Position numbers and translations under genes: made by a program
Shown here: piece by piece, positions 16,599-24,758 of the stretch
Position numbering within the stretch: position 1 is the stretch's first letter
Layout: each line of letters opens with the position of its first letter
The notes under the pieces: generated by a model
The model's database searches: none
Seen by the model: only the letters and a program-made list of their open reading frames with translations
What the model was told of the DNA's origin: nothing
Source: Amycolatopsis suaedae
Lineage (GTDB): Bacteria; Actinomycetota; Actinomycetes; Mycobacteriales; Pseudonocardiaceae
Length of the DNA: 64,000 nt
Assembly: GCF_004214935.1 (NCBI RefSeq)
Contig: NZ_SFCC01000018.1
Location: forward strand, 62,001 to 126,000
Reading direction: 5' to 3'

Positions 16599-17810
16599 TC
16601 ATTCCGCGACGGCGGCGGGCAGCGCGCCCGGGTGCAGCACGCGCTCGTAGACCTTCAGGCTGTCCAGCGCGATCCGGTCCCAGCTGTACCGCGCCTGGGC
16701 GCGGTCGACGCCGGCGAAGCCGTAGCCCTCCCGCAACGCGTCGTCGGCGAGCAGCCTGCCCACGGCCGCCGCCAGCAGGCGCGGTTCCCTTGGCGGGACC
16801 AGCGCGCCGGTCACCCCGTCCACGACGGTGTCGGTCAGCCCGCCGACGGCCGTGGCGACCACCGGCGTGCCGCAGGCCATGGCCTCCAGCGGCACGATGC
16901 CGAACGGCTCGTACCACGGTGTGCAGGCCACGGCATCGGCCGAGCGCAGCAACGCCGGCATGTCCGCGCGGTCGACCTGGCCGAGCAGGTGGACCCGGTC
17001 GCCGACACCGAGCTTTCCGGCCAGTTCCCGCAACCGGATGGCCTCGGGGTCGTCGTCCAGCCTGCCCGCGGGCGGACCGCCTGCGATCACCAGTTCGGTG
17101 TCCGACAGCCGGCTCAGCGCGGTGATCATCGTGTCGAAACCCTTGCGTGGCACCAGCCTGCCGACCGAGACGACCCGGTGCCGCGCGCCCCGGTCCGCCA
17201 CCGGGCCGGACGGGGTGAACCGGTCGAGGTCGACCCCGCACGGCACCACGGACATCCGTCCCCTCGGCACGCCGAGCCGGGTCAGCTCGAACACCTCGTC
17301 GGTGCAGGTCGCCGCGACCCGCCTGGCCTCCCTGCCGATCATCCGCTCGATCCGCACACGTTCGGCCGGGCTCGTGTCGGCGGACCCCTGGTACCGCTTC
17401 TTCACCACCCCCAGCGCATGAAAGGTCTGGACCACTGGGAGGTCGCAGTTCCTGGCCGCGAGCACCGAGGCGAGCCCGGACATCCAGAAGTGCGCGTGCG
17501 CGACGTCGGGCCGCTCCGCCGACCAGGCGTGTTCGAGGAACCGGCCGAATTCGCCCATGTAGGGCAACATCTCGTCCTTCGGGATGCGTTCGGCGGGACC
17601 CGCCGGCACGTGCACCACCCGGTACCCGGCCGGCGCGGTCACCTCCTGCTCGACCTCCGGGTCGTCCCGGCGAGAGTAGACGGTGACCTCGTGCCCACCG
17701 CGTACCAGCGCCGCCGACAGCTCGGCCACGTGCAGGTTCTGCCCACCGGCGTCCACCTCACCCAGCGCCGCCAGCGGATTGGCGTGCTCGGAGACCATCG
17801 CGATCCTCAT
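16599..17810 (-). CDS. Glycosyltransferase family 4 (GT-B)
   Basis: Retaining GT-B glycosyltransferase of 403 residues. N-terminal half: MRIAMVSEHANPLAALGEVD, then DAGGQNLHVAELSAAL, typical of MshA/sucrose-phosphate-synthase-like GT4. C-terminal half: VSVGRLVPRKGFDTMI, and the E-x7-E motif in EPFGIVPLEAMACGTPVVAT. The ATG (MRIAMVSE) is chosen because it overlaps the stop of the preceding gene (ATGA) and fits the fold. The mycothiol enzyme MshA is a possible alternative identity, but the locus is full of other glycosyltransferases, so a glycan role is at least as likely. Confidence 0.88.
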   Translation of the reverse strand: MRIAMVSEHANPLAALGEVDAGGQNLHVAELSAALVRGGHEVTVYSRRDDPEVEQEVTAPAGYRVVHVPAGPAERIPKDEMLPYMGEFGRFLEHAWSAERPDVAHAHFWMSGLASVLAARNCDLPVVQTFHALGVVKKRYQGSADTSPAERVRIERMIGREARRVAATCTDEVFELTRLGVPRGRMSVVPCGVDLDRFTPSGPVADRGARHRVVSVGRLVPRKGFDTMITALSRLSDTELVIAGGPPAGRLDDDPEAIRLRELAGKLGVGDRVHLLGQVDRADMPALLRSADAVACTPWYEPFGIVPLEAMACGTPVVATAVGGLTDTVVDGVTGALVPPREPRLLAAAVGRLLADDALREGYGFAGVDRAQARYSWDRIALDSLKVYERVLHPGALPAAVAE

Positions 17811-18811
17811 CGGACTCCTTCCCACTCGTCCAGCAGCCGCTCGAACAGCACGTCCCAGGCATGCAGGAACGAATCCAGCCCGTAGTTGTCCAGCGCGAAC
17901 TCCCGCGCCGCCTTGCCCATCCGGGTGGCCAGCCCGTGATCACCGGCCAGTTCGGTCAGCGCGGAGGTCAGCTCGGCGACGTCGGCCGAGACGACCCCGG
18001 CCTCCGCCGGCACCGCCCGGACCGCCTCGGTGCTGGCCAGCGCGACCACCGGCATGCCCAGGTGCATGGCTTCCAGCAGCGACAACCCGAGCGAGGTCCA
18101 GCGTGCCGTGTGCAGGTACACCCGGCGGCGCGCCATCTCCTCGTGCAGCCGCGCGGTGTCCAGGTCACCGACCGGCGTGAGCCGCGGCTCACCCACCCCG
18201 GTACGCCGCCCGAGATCGGCCAGGCCCATCCCGAACACGTCCAGCGGCAGCGCCCTGGCGAACGCCGGCAACAGGTCGGTTCCGGTGACCCGCCAGCGTC
18301 GCACCGGCTCGTTGACCACCACGGCCGCCCGCTCCAGCTCGCCGCTGTAGCGTTCGCCGGGGTCGACGATCCCGTGCGGAATCACCACCACCGGCGCGGT
18401 GCCGGTGTCCCACACCAGGTTGTTGAAGTGGGTGACGTGCACGACCGGTAGGTCCGGCCGGTCGGCCATCGGATGCCGGGTGTTCGGCACGTCGCCCTTC
18501 GGGGTGTTGTGCTCGACGAACACGGCCGGCACGTCCTCACCCGGGCGCCGTCCCAGCCAGCGGTGCACCAGCTCCAGTTCCTCCTGCCGCTGCAGCACCA
18601 CGACGTCGACCGGGGTGTGGGCCAGTTCCTCGACCGGCACCTCCACGGCGGACTCCGGCCAGGGCCTGCCTGCCCGGCCACGGCCCCAGCAGTCGCCCGA
18701 CGACCTCGTGGGCAGCAGGTAGGTGTGTCCGCCGTGGACCAGCGAGGTCGTCCACGATCCGTGCACGTGCCAGACCAGGACGCGTAACGGGCGTACGGGG
18801 GAAGCGGTCAT
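17807..18811 (-). CDS. Glycosyltransferase, GT4-like (GT-B)
   Basis: A 334-residue GT-B enzyme. It reads VLVWHVHGSWTTSLVHGGHTY, then a Trp/Arg-rich linker, VFVEHNTPKGD, VVVIPHGIVDPGE, and a C-terminal donor motif SLGLSLLEAMHLGMPVVALA (E-x7-E-like). ATG start (MTASPVRPLRV). The stop overlaps the GT4 start downstream, so the two are co-transcribed and may act in sequence. Upstream, GTTT lies 15 bp from GGCAAC and 10 bp from the ATG: the spacing equals that of the stress-sigma promoters but the -10 is poor. Substrate unknown. Confidence 0.82.
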   Translation of the reverse strand: MTASPVRPLRVLVWHVHGSWTTSLVHGGHTYLLPTRSSGDCWGRGRAGRPWPESAVEVPVEELAHTPVDVVVLQRQEELELVHRWLGRRPGEDVPAVFVEHNTPKGDVPNTRHPMADRPDLPVVHVTHFNNLVWDTGTAPVVVIPHGIVDPGERYSGELERAAVVVNEPVRRWRVTGTDLLPAFARALPLDVFGMGLADLGRRTGVGEPRLTPVGDLDTARLHEEMARRRVYLHTARWTSLGLSLLEAMHLGMPVVALASTEAVRAVPAEAGVVSADVAELTSALTELAGDHGLATRMGKAAREFALDNYGLDSFLHAWDVLFERLLDEWEGVR

Positions 18812-18861
18812 GAACGCAGTGGTTGCCAGTGTGTACAGAACTAAACACCCGGCTTCGCCAC

Positions 18862-18887
18862 GTGTGGACGGTCGGTCGACGGGGTAG
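18862..18887 (+). promoter_or_regulatory. Stress-sigma-type promoter of the anti-sigma/sigma operon
   Basis: GTGT, 16 bp, GGGTAG, then 9 bp to the ATG. The -35 differs from GTTT by one base. It suggests that the sigma factor drives its own operon, as is common in this sigma class. Confidence 0.65.
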
Positions 18888-18896
18888 CCCGAACAC

Positions 18897-19316
18897 ATGG
18901 GCGACGTGGGAACAGCGACCTCGATCCGGCGGCCGGTGCAGTTACGCCTGCCGGCCGAGCCCGAACGGCTGTCGCTGCTCAGACTGCTCACCGAGCAGAT
19001 TGCCACCGAGGCCGACTTCGACCTCGACTCGGTCGCCGACCTCAAGATCGCCGTGGACGAGGCGGTCTCGTCGCTGATCGTCGCCGCGGTGGCGGGTGGC
19101 GACGTCACCTGCCAGTTCACGCTGACCGCGGAGGAGTTGCGCATCCATGTCACCGCCCCGGTGTCCATGGAACGGGCGCCCAGGGAAGCGGGATTCGGCT
19201 GGCACGTCATGCAGACCGTCGCCGACCACGTGTCACTGCGCACCGAGCCGGGCGCGGACGGCTCCTGTGTGGCCTCGGTCAGCCTGGTCAAGCGGCGTCA
19301 GGTGGCCGCCGGATGA
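18897..19316 (+). CDS. Anti-sigma factor, RsbW-like GHKL ATPase domain
   Basis: Predicted to bind and hold inactive the sigma factor encoded next to it. The 139 residues match a small GHKL domain: helix DSVADLKIAVDEAVSSLIVA in the N-box position, VTCQFTLTAEELRIHVTAP strands, and AGFGWHVMQTVADHVSL. The canonical N-box Asn is replaced by Ser (DEAVSS) and the DxGxG loop is not obvious, as in several actinobacterial SigF partners, so ATP binding or kinase activity may be weak. Its TGA overlaps the sigma ATG. No anti-anti-sigma gene is visible in the window. Confidence 0.85.
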   Translation: MGDVGTATSIRRPVQLRLPAEPERLSLLRLLTEQIATEADFDLDSVADLKIAVDEAVSSLIVAAVAGGDVTCQFTLTAEELRIHVTAPVSMERAPREAGFGWHVMQTVADHVSLRTEPGADGSCVASVSLVKRRQVAAG

Positions 19317-20068
19317 CGACGTACGAACATTGTGCCGAGCTGTTCGACGAACTCCACTCACTGCCCCCCGGCGATCCGCGCCGGGAAACGGTGCGGACCC
19401 GCCTAGTGACCGAGTACCTGCCGCTGGCCGAGCACGTCGCCCGCCGGTTCTCCGGACGTGGTGAGCCACACGACGACCTCGTCCAGGTCGCCCGCCTGGG
19501 GCTGATCAACGCCATCGACCGGTTCCAGCCCGACCGGGGCTCCGACTTCCTCTCCTTCGCCGTTCCGACGATCATGGGCGAGGTACGCAGGCACTTCCGC
19601 GACACCGGCTGGTCGGTCCGCGTGCCCCGGCGGCTCAAGGAACTGCACCTGGCGACCAGCCAGGCCGCCGGCACGCTGGCCCAGCGGCTGGGCCGGGCGC
19701 CGACACCGAGCGAGATCGCCAAGGAACTCGACATGGACGTCGAGGACGTCGCCGAGGGCCTGATGGCGGGCAACGCCTACCGCTCGGTGTCGACGGACAA
19801 GCCGGTGATGCACGACTCGGAGACCGTGTCCCTCGGCGACACCCTCGGGTTCGAGGAGTCGGGGCTGGAGGCCGTGGAGAACCACGAAGCTCTCCAGCCC
19901 CTGTTGAGAGAACTCCCCGACCGCGAGCGCACCATCCTCATGCTGCGTTTCTTCGGCAACCAGACGCAGACCCAGATCGCCGAGCGCATCGGCATCTCCC
20001 AGATGCACGTGTCCCGGCTGCTGTCGCAGACGCTGCGCAAGCTGCGTGCCCGGATGCGGGAGGAATGA
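19313..20068 (+). CDS. RNA polymerase sigma factor, SigB/SigF/SigG family
   Basis: Alternative sigma factor of 251 residues. Region 2: EYLPLAEHVARRF, then DDLVQVARLGLINAIDRF and the -10 recognition stretch FLSFAVPTIMGEVRRHFRD. Region 3: VPRRLKELHLATSQAAGTL. Region 4 ends with a helix-turn-helix: QTQTQIAERIGISQMHVSRLL. The features are those of the stress/sporulation class that recognises GTTT-N15-GGGTAT-like promoters. ATG start overlaps the anti-sigma stop (ATGA), so the two are made in balance. Several promoters matching this class lie within the window, starting with the operon's own. Confidence 0.93.
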   Translation: MTTYEHCAELFDELHSLPPGDPRRETVRTRLVTEYLPLAEHVARRFSGRGEPHDDLVQVARLGLINAIDRFQPDRGSDFLSFAVPTIMGEVRRHFRDTGWSVRVPRRLKELHLATSQAAGTLAQRLGRAPTPSEIAKELDMDVEDVAEGLMAGNAYRSVSTDKPVMHDSETVSLGDTLGFEESGLEAVENHEALQPLLRELPDRERTILMLRFFGNQTQTQIAERIGISQMHVSRLLSQTLRKLRARMREE

Positions 20069-20075
20069 CACCGCC

Positions 20076-21260
20076 TCACGGCCGGAACAGCACCTTGACG
20101 GCGCCGTCCTGCTTCTTCTGGAACATCTCGTAGGCTCGCGGCGCCTCGTCCAGCGGCAGGTGGTGGGTGGCGAAGTCGTCGACGCCCAGCGGGTCCTCGT
20201 CGGTGAGCAACGGCAGGATGTCGTCCACCCAGCGGTGCACGTTGGCCTGCCCCATGCGCAGCTGGATCTGCTTGTCGAACAGGGTGAGCATGGGCATCGG
20301 GTCGGCCATCCCGCCGTACACGCCGGACAGCGAGATGGTGCCGCCGCGGCGCACGATGTCGATGGCCAGGTACAGCGCGTTCAGCCGGTCCAGCCCGCCG
20401 CGCTCCATCAGCCTGGCCGCGATCGGGTCGGGCAGCAGGCCGACGACCTGCTGCGCGATCTTGCCCACCGGCGACCCGTGTGCCTCCATCCCGACGGCGT
20501 CGATGACCGAGTCCGGTCCCCGTCCGCCGGTCATCTCCCTGATCACCTGGGCCAGGTCGTCGGGGTGCTCGTCCAGGTCGACGGTCCGCACGCCCCGCGC
20601 GGTGGCCCTGGCCAGGCGTTCGGGCACGCGGTCGACGCCGATCACCTCACCCGCGCCCCGGTGCAGCGCGATCCGCGCCGCCATGTCGCCGATCGGGCCG
20701 AGGCCGAGCACGACCAGGCTGCCGCCCGGCGGGACCGCCGCGTACTCGACGGCCTGCCACGCCGTGGGCAGCACGTCGGAGAGGAACACGTAACGGTCGT
20801 CGGCCGGGCCCTCGGGGACCTTGATCGGCAGGGTGTTGCCGAACGGCACACGCAGGTACTCGGCCTGCCCGCCGGGCACCTGGCCGTACAACTTGGTGTA
20901 GCCGAACAGCGACGCGCCGGTCCCGCGCTCGCGGACCTGACTGGTCTCGCACTGCGAGTGCAGCCCCTGCCCGCACATGAAGCAGCTGCCGCAGGAGACG
21001 TTGAACGGCACGACGACGCGGTCGCCCTTCTGCACCGCGTTGACGTCGTTGCCCACCTCCTCGACGACCCCCATCGGCTCGTGGCCGAGGATGTCGCCGG
21101 GATCCAGGAACGGGCCGAGCACCTCGTACAGGTGCAGGTCCGAGCCGCACAGCCCGGTCGAGGTGATCCGGACGATCACGTCGTCGGGCTTGCGCAGTTG
21201 CGGGTCGGGTACCGAGTCGACCCGAACGTCACGTCGGCCGTGCCAGGCCAGAGCCTTCAC
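20076..21260 (-). CDS. Zinc-dependent alcohol dehydrogenase (formaldehyde-dehydrogenase-like subfamily)
   Basis: Medium-chain dehydrogenase of 394 residues. Catalytic zinc ligands in GLCGSDLHLYE and ILGHEPMGVVEEVG, a structural-zinc cysteine cluster CGSCFMCGQGLHSQC, and cofactor motif VLGLGPIGDMAARIAL. The insert and C-terminal length fit the glutathione-independent formaldehyde-dehydrogenase-like group. The GTG reading MKALAWHG is chosen: AGGGAAGG lies 8 bp upstream and family members start this way. A GTG three codons earlier overlaps that site. A perfect GTTT-N15-GGGTAG promoter lies upstream. The substrate is probably an aldehyde or alcohol formed under stress; exact identity unknown. Confidence 0.88.
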   Translation of the reverse strand: MKALAWHGRRDVRVDSVPDPQLRKPDDVIVRITSTGLCGSDLHLYEVLGPFLDPGDILGHEPMGVVEEVGNDVNAVQKGDRVVVPFNVSCGSCFMCGQGLHSQCETSQVRERGTGASLFGYTKLYGQVPGGQAEYLRVPFGNTLPIKVPEGPADDRYVFLSDVLPTAWQAVEYAAVPPGGSLVVLGLGPIGDMAARIALHRGAGEVIGVDRVPERLARATARGVRTVDLDEHPDDLAQVIREMTGGRGPDSVIDAVGMEAHGSPVGKIAQQVVGLLPDPIAARLMERGGLDRLNALYLAIDIVRRGGTISLSGVYGGMADPMPMLTLFDKQIQLRMGQANVHRWVDDILPLLTDEDPLGVDDFATHHLPLDEAPRAYEMFQKKQDGAVKVLFRP

Positions 21261-21302
21261 GTCGTCCACCTTCCCTGTGCAGCGGAATGTCCGATCCGTC
21301 GG

Positions 21303-21327
21303 CTACCCCGCCGGTCCGGCGGCAAAC
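21303..21327 (-). promoter_or_regulatory. Stress-sigma-type promoter of the alcohol dehydrogenase gene
   Basis: GTTT, 15 bp, GGGTAG on the minus strand. The predicted transcript starts near 21296 and carries a short leader with an AGGGAAGG ribosome site. Confidence 0.75.
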
Positions 21328-21409
21328 GGCCCCGGGCGGGATGTCGAATCGGGTAGCTTCCGTTCGACGCACTGACGACAACAGCGTCGGAACCACCGAG
21401 GAGCCAGCC

Positions 21410-21985
21410 ATGCGCACCCTGATCACCACCGCCTTCGTCTCGCTCGACGGCGTCGTCGAGGCACCGGGCGGCGAGCCCGGCCACCGCAGCACGGGCTGGA
21501 CGTTCAAGGACATCCCGTCCGACGACGCCGCCTACGAGATCAAGGGCCGTGAGCAGGAGGAAGCCACAGCGATGATGATCGGCCGGGTCAGCTACGAGGG
21601 CTTCTCCCCGGTGTGGCCAGGCATGACCGAGGTGTTCGCCGGTTACAACGCGATGCCGAAGTACGTCGTGTCCACCACGCTGCGCGAGGAGGACCTGGTG
21701 ACCAACTGGGGTGAGATCACCATCCTGCGCTCGCTGGACGACGTCGCCAGGCTCAAGGAGACCGAGGGCGGCCCGATCATCATCCACGGCAGCGCCACGC
21801 TGAACCGCAACCTGTCCGACGCCGGCCTGATCGACCGCTACCACCTGCTGGTCTTCCCGGTCCTGCTCGGCGCGGGCAAGCGGCTGTTCAGCGACACCGA
21901 CAAGGACAAGCAGATGCTGACGCTGGTCGAGAGCGAGTCCTACGGCAACGGCATCCAGAAGCTGGTCTACGACGTGGCCCGCTGA
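21410..21985 (+). CDS. Dihydrofolate reductase family protein (RibD C-terminal domain)
   Basis: NADPH-dependent reductase fold of 191 residues. Visible: LITTAFVSLDGVVEAPGG at the N-terminus, MMIGRVSYEGFSPVWPG, KYVVSTTLREEDLVTNW, and GGPIIIHGSATLNRNLSDAG followed by YHLLVFPVLLGAGKRLF. These are typical for the widespread RibD-C/YwjB-like group whose substrates are largely unknown. ATG is preceded by GAGGAG. The 3' end overlaps the convergent TetR gene by 19 bp. GGGTAG occurs upstream at 21351 without a good -35. Confidence 0.88.
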   Translation: MRTLITTAFVSLDGVVEAPGGEPGHRSTGWTFKDIPSDDAAYEIKGREQEEATAMMIGRVSYEGFSPVWPGMTEVFAGYNAMPKYVVSTTLREEDLVTNWGEITILRSLDDVARLKETEGGPIIIHGSATLNRNLSDAGLIDRYHLLVFPVLLGAGKRLFSDTDKDKQMLTLVESESYGNGIQKLVYDVAR

Positions 21986-22536
21986 GCGGCCAGCCCGCGC
22001 AGCAGCAGCTCGACCAGCCGGCGCGGGTCGTAGCCGGGATCGTCGTCGCGTCCGATGCAGAGGTTGCCGACCCCGCGCATCAGTTCCAGCGGCGTGGTTC
22101 CCGGCACGGCCTCGCCGGCGTCGACCGCGGCGTCCAGCAGCCGCTCGCAGACCGGCAGCAGGCGGTCCAGGAAGTAGGTGTGCAGCGCGGCGAAGCCGCC
22201 GCTGTCCGACCGCATCGAGTTGGCGAGCCCGTGCTTGGTGACCAGGAAGTCGACGAAGAGGTCGATCCACTGCCGCAGGGCCTCGAACGGCGAGCCGGCG
22301 GCGGCCAGCAGTGCCGGGCCCGCCTCGGCGCAGGCTTCGACCTGGTGCCGGAACACGGCGACGATGAGGTCGGCCCGCGTCGGGAAGTGCCGGTAGATCG
22401 TCCCCATGCCGACGCCGGCCTTCGCGGCGATCTCGCGGATCGGCGCGTCGACTCCGGCGCTGACGAACACCTCGGCGGCGGCGGAGAGCAGCTTCTGCTC
22501 GTTGCGCACCGCGTCGGCGCGTTTCGTGCGGGCCAC
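21967..22536 (-). CDS. TetR family transcriptional regulator
   Basis: One-component repressor of 189 residues. The N-terminal helix-turn-helix reads REIAAKAGVGMGTIYRHFPT at ~30-49. The rest is an all-helical ligand-binding domain ending with a C-terminal TetR domain typical of SbtR-like groups (RRLVELLLRGLAAQ). GTG (VARTKRADAV) is chosen: AAGGAGG lies just upstream. An ATG 23 codons earlier lies inside the kynureninase gene. It follows kynureninase by 31 bp on the same strand and converges on the RibD-like gene with a 19-bp overlap. Its ligand is unknown. Confidence 0.88.
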   Translation of the reverse strand: MARTKRADAVRNEQKLLSAAAEVFVSAGVDAPIREIAAKAGVGMGTIYRHFPTRADLIVAVFRHQVEACAEAGPALLAAAGSPFEALRQWIDLFVDFLVTKHGLANSMRSDSGGFAALHTYFLDRLLPVCERLLDAAVDAGEAVPGTTPLELMRGVGNLCIGRDDDPGYDPRRLVELLLRGLAAQRATS

Positions 22537-22567
22537 AGCCGCCTCCTTTCCGGAACCTGGCTCCACT

Positions 22568-23752
22568 TCAGGATAGCGTCCGGCGGAGGACGTCCATCGC
22601 GTCACGCAGCTCGGCGAAGCCGGTGCTCAGCGGGGACAGCCCGAGCCGGATGCCGTCCGGGGCGCGGAAGTCGATCAGCACGCCCGCCTCGATCAGCTTC
22701 GGCGCCAGTTCGCGGGCACCGGGGTGGCGGATCGTCACGTGACCACCGCGCACGGCCGCGTCCCGGGGTGAGCCCAGCTCGAACCCGAGCGGCGCCAGCC
22801 AGTCGTCGAACAGCTGGACGGCGTAGCCGGTGAGCGCGATCGCCTTCTCCCGGATCCGGCCGATGCCGGCTTCGGCGACCAGCTCGACACCGGCCTCCAC
22901 CCCGGCGAGCCCGACGACCGGCGGCGTGCCGGACAGCATGCCGCGCACGTCGGGCTGTCCCTCGTAGCCCTGCGCCATCTCGAACAGGTCGCGGCGGCCG
23001 AACCAGCCCCAGATCGGCTGCCGCGCCGCGCCCTGGTGGTCGCGCCGGACGTAGGCGAACGCGGGCGCGCCGGGGCCACCGCAGAGGAACTTGTAGGTGC
23101 AGCCGACGGCGAAGTCGACGCCGTGGGCGTCCAGCGACAGCGGCAGGACCCCGGCGCTGTGGCAGAGGTCCCAGACCACCAGCGCACCGGCCTCGTGGGC
23201 CTGCCGGGTGATTCCGGGAAGGTCGGCGATCCGGGCCGACCAGTAGTCGACGTGGCTCAGCGTCACCACCGCCGTCCGCGGGCCCAGCACGCCGGGCACC
23301 TCGCTCACGTCGTCCACCCACCGGACCTCGCCGCCGAGTTCGGCCGCGATGCCCTCGACGAGGTAGCGGTCGGTGGGAAAGTTGCGGCGGTCCGTGACGA
23401 TCTCGCGGCGGTCCGGCCGCATCGCCATGGCGGCACGCAGCACCTTGTACAGCCACACCGAGGTCGACTCCCCCAGCACCACCTGTCCCGGCGCGGCCCC
23501 GAGCACCGCCTCGCCGAGCCGGTCGCCGAGGCGGGTCGGCAGGTCCACCCAGCCCTCGGCCCAGCCGCGGATCAGCCGTCCCGCCCACTGCTGCCCGACC
23601 AGGTACTGGATCTTCTCCAGCGCCGCCTTCGGCGGGCGGCCGAGCGAGTTGCCGTCGAGGTAGGCGATCACGTCGTCGCCGGCGGGCAGGAAGCGGTCCC
23701 GGTAGTCACGCAGTGGATCGGTGGTGTCCCGGTGTTCGGCGGTGTGCGGCAC
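22568..23752 (-). CDS. kynU: Kynureninase
   Basis: PLP enzyme that cleaves kynurenine (or 3-hydroxykynurenine) to anthranilate (or 3-hydroxyanthranilate) and alanine. The 394 residues carry YLDGNSLGRPPKA, LGESTSVWLYKVL, RNFPTDRYLVEGI, PLP-phosphate/aspartate region VWDLCHSAGVLPL, PLP lysine in VGCTYKFLCGGPGAP, and HVTIRHPGA near the C-terminus. Length fits. No tryptophan dioxygenase or kynurenine formamidase is nearby, so it either completes a pathway encoded elsewhere or supplies anthranilate. It is followed by the TetR gene on the same strand. Confidence 0.93.
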   Translation of the reverse strand: MPHTAEHRDTTDPLRDYRDRFLPAGDDVIAYLDGNSLGRPPKAALEKIQYLVGQQWAGRLIRGWAEGWVDLPTRLGDRLGEAVLGAAPGQVVLGESTSVWLYKVLRAAMAMRPDRREIVTDRRNFPTDRYLVEGIAAELGGEVRWVDDVSEVPGVLGPRTAVVTLSHVDYWSARIADLPGITRQAHEAGALVVWDLCHSAGVLPLSLDAHGVDFAVGCTYKFLCGGPGAPAFAYVRRDHQGAARQPIWGWFGRRDLFEMAQGYEGQPDVRGMLSGTPPVVGLAGVEAGVELVAEAGIGRIREKAIALTGYAVQLFDDWLAPLGFELGSPRDAAVRGGHVTIRHPGARELAPKLIEAGVLIDFRAPDGIRLGLSPLSTGFAELRDAMDVLRRTLS

Positions 23753-23980
23753 GCCCGCAGTCCATCACGCGCCCCCGTTCCCGGGCCACTCGGCCGAATG
23801 GATCAACGGTGCTGACTGCGCAGCTGACCGGCATGCGTCGAGCCGGACCAGAATAGGTACCACTGGTCTGGACCAGGAGACTTTCGTCGGTTCCAGGGCC
23901 CGGATTTCCGCTCACAGAATTGAGCCGCCCCTCCCCTCCCCACGCGGCCGCGACCCGTGCCGCAGAATCGAGCCGGAAAC

Positions 23981-24712
23981 ATGAGACTGCGCTCTCTCGC
24001 CGTCCTGCTGGGCAGCGCGCTGCTGGCGTTGCTCGGGCTGACCGCACCAACCGCACTCGCCACCCAGGAACCGCAGGGATCGGACCAGGTCCAGCCGTTC
24101 ATCATCGGCGGCCACCAGGCCACCAGCGGGCCGTGGGCGGCACGGCTGTTCGTCAACGGCAGGCAGACCTGCTCCGCGACGATCATCACGCCGCGGCACA
24201 TCCTCACCGCCAAGCACTGCGTGAGCAGCAGCGGCACCTACACCTTCCGCATCGGCAGCCTCGACCAGACCACCGGCGGCACGATGGCGACCGCCAGCTC
24301 CATCACCCGCTACCCCGGCTCGGCCGACCTGGCCATCGCCACGCTGAGCACCTCGGTCAACGCCACCTACTCCCCGCTCGGCACGACCAGCGACGTGTCG
24401 GTCGGGCAGACCGTGCAGGTCTACGGCTGGGGCGCGACGAGCCGGTGCGGCTCGGAGATCAACTGCCAGTCGCGGTACCTGAAGTACGCCAACGTCCGGG
24501 TCAACTCGGTCTCCTGCCGTGACTACCTCAGTGGCATCGCGGTGTGTGCCAACCGCATCGACGGCATCACCGCCGGCGGTGACTCGGGCGGCCCGATGTT
24601 CGCCTCGGGCCGCCAGGTGGGCGTCGCGTCCACCAGCGACCGCTCGAACAACACCGCCTACACCAACATCACCCGCTACCGCGACTGGATCAACCAGGTC
24701 GCCGGAGTCTGA
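23981..24712 (+). CDS. Secreted trypsin-like serine protease (S1 family)
   Basis: Exported protease of 243 residues. A Sec signal peptide (MRLRSLAVLLGSALLALLG, cleavage near ALA-TQEP) is followed by a short propeptide and a mature N-terminus at IIGGHQAT. Catalytic triad: His in LTAKHC, Asp in GSADLAIATL, Ser in GGDSGGP. Cysteines are placed as in chymotrypsin-fold enzymes. ATG at MRLRS is chosen; a GTG eight codons upstream would only lengthen the n-region. A strong hairpin terminator follows the stop codon. Natural substrate unknown; possibly an extracellular nutrient protease or a protease acting on competing organisms. Confidence 0.92.
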   Translation: MRLRSLAVLLGSALLALLGLTAPTALATQEPQGSDQVQPFIIGGHQATSGPWAARLFVNGRQTCSATIITPRHILTAKHCVSSSGTYTFRIGSLDQTTGGTMATASSITRYPGSADLAIATLSTSVNATYSPLGTTSDVSVGQTVQVYGWGATSRCGSEINCQSRYLKYANVRVNSVSCRDYLSGIAVCANRIDGITAGGDSGGPMFASGRQVGVASTSDRSNNTAYTNITRYRDWINQVAGV

Positions 24713-24725
24713 TCACGACGAGCGC

Positions 24726-24752
24726 GGGGACCCCGGTGCCGCCGGGGTCCCC
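24726..24752 (+). terminator. Hairpin terminator after the protease gene
   Basis: A perfect 11-bp inverted repeat (GGGGACCCCGG and complement) with a 5-nt loop, followed by TTCT. It lies between the protease stop and the stop of the convergent reductase-like gene, so it can serve both directions. Confidence 0.8.
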
Positions 24753-24758
24753 TTCTCG

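Noticed and set aside
18822..18846. GTTT-N15-GGCAAC before the minus-strand glycosyltransferase as a stress-sigma promoter
   Set aside because: Spacing and distance to the ATG fit, but the -10 shares only three bases with GGGTAG. Kept as a remark in the gene entry only.
21351..21356. GGGTAG upstream of the RibD-like gene as another stress-sigma promoter
   Set aside because: No GTTT-like -35 at 14-17 bp and the distance to the ATG is 53 bp, unlike the others. Not counted.
21967..22605. Upstream ATG (22605) for the TetR gene
   Set aside because: It would overlap the kynureninase gene and adds residues with no family similarity; the GTG at 22536 has AAGGAGG.
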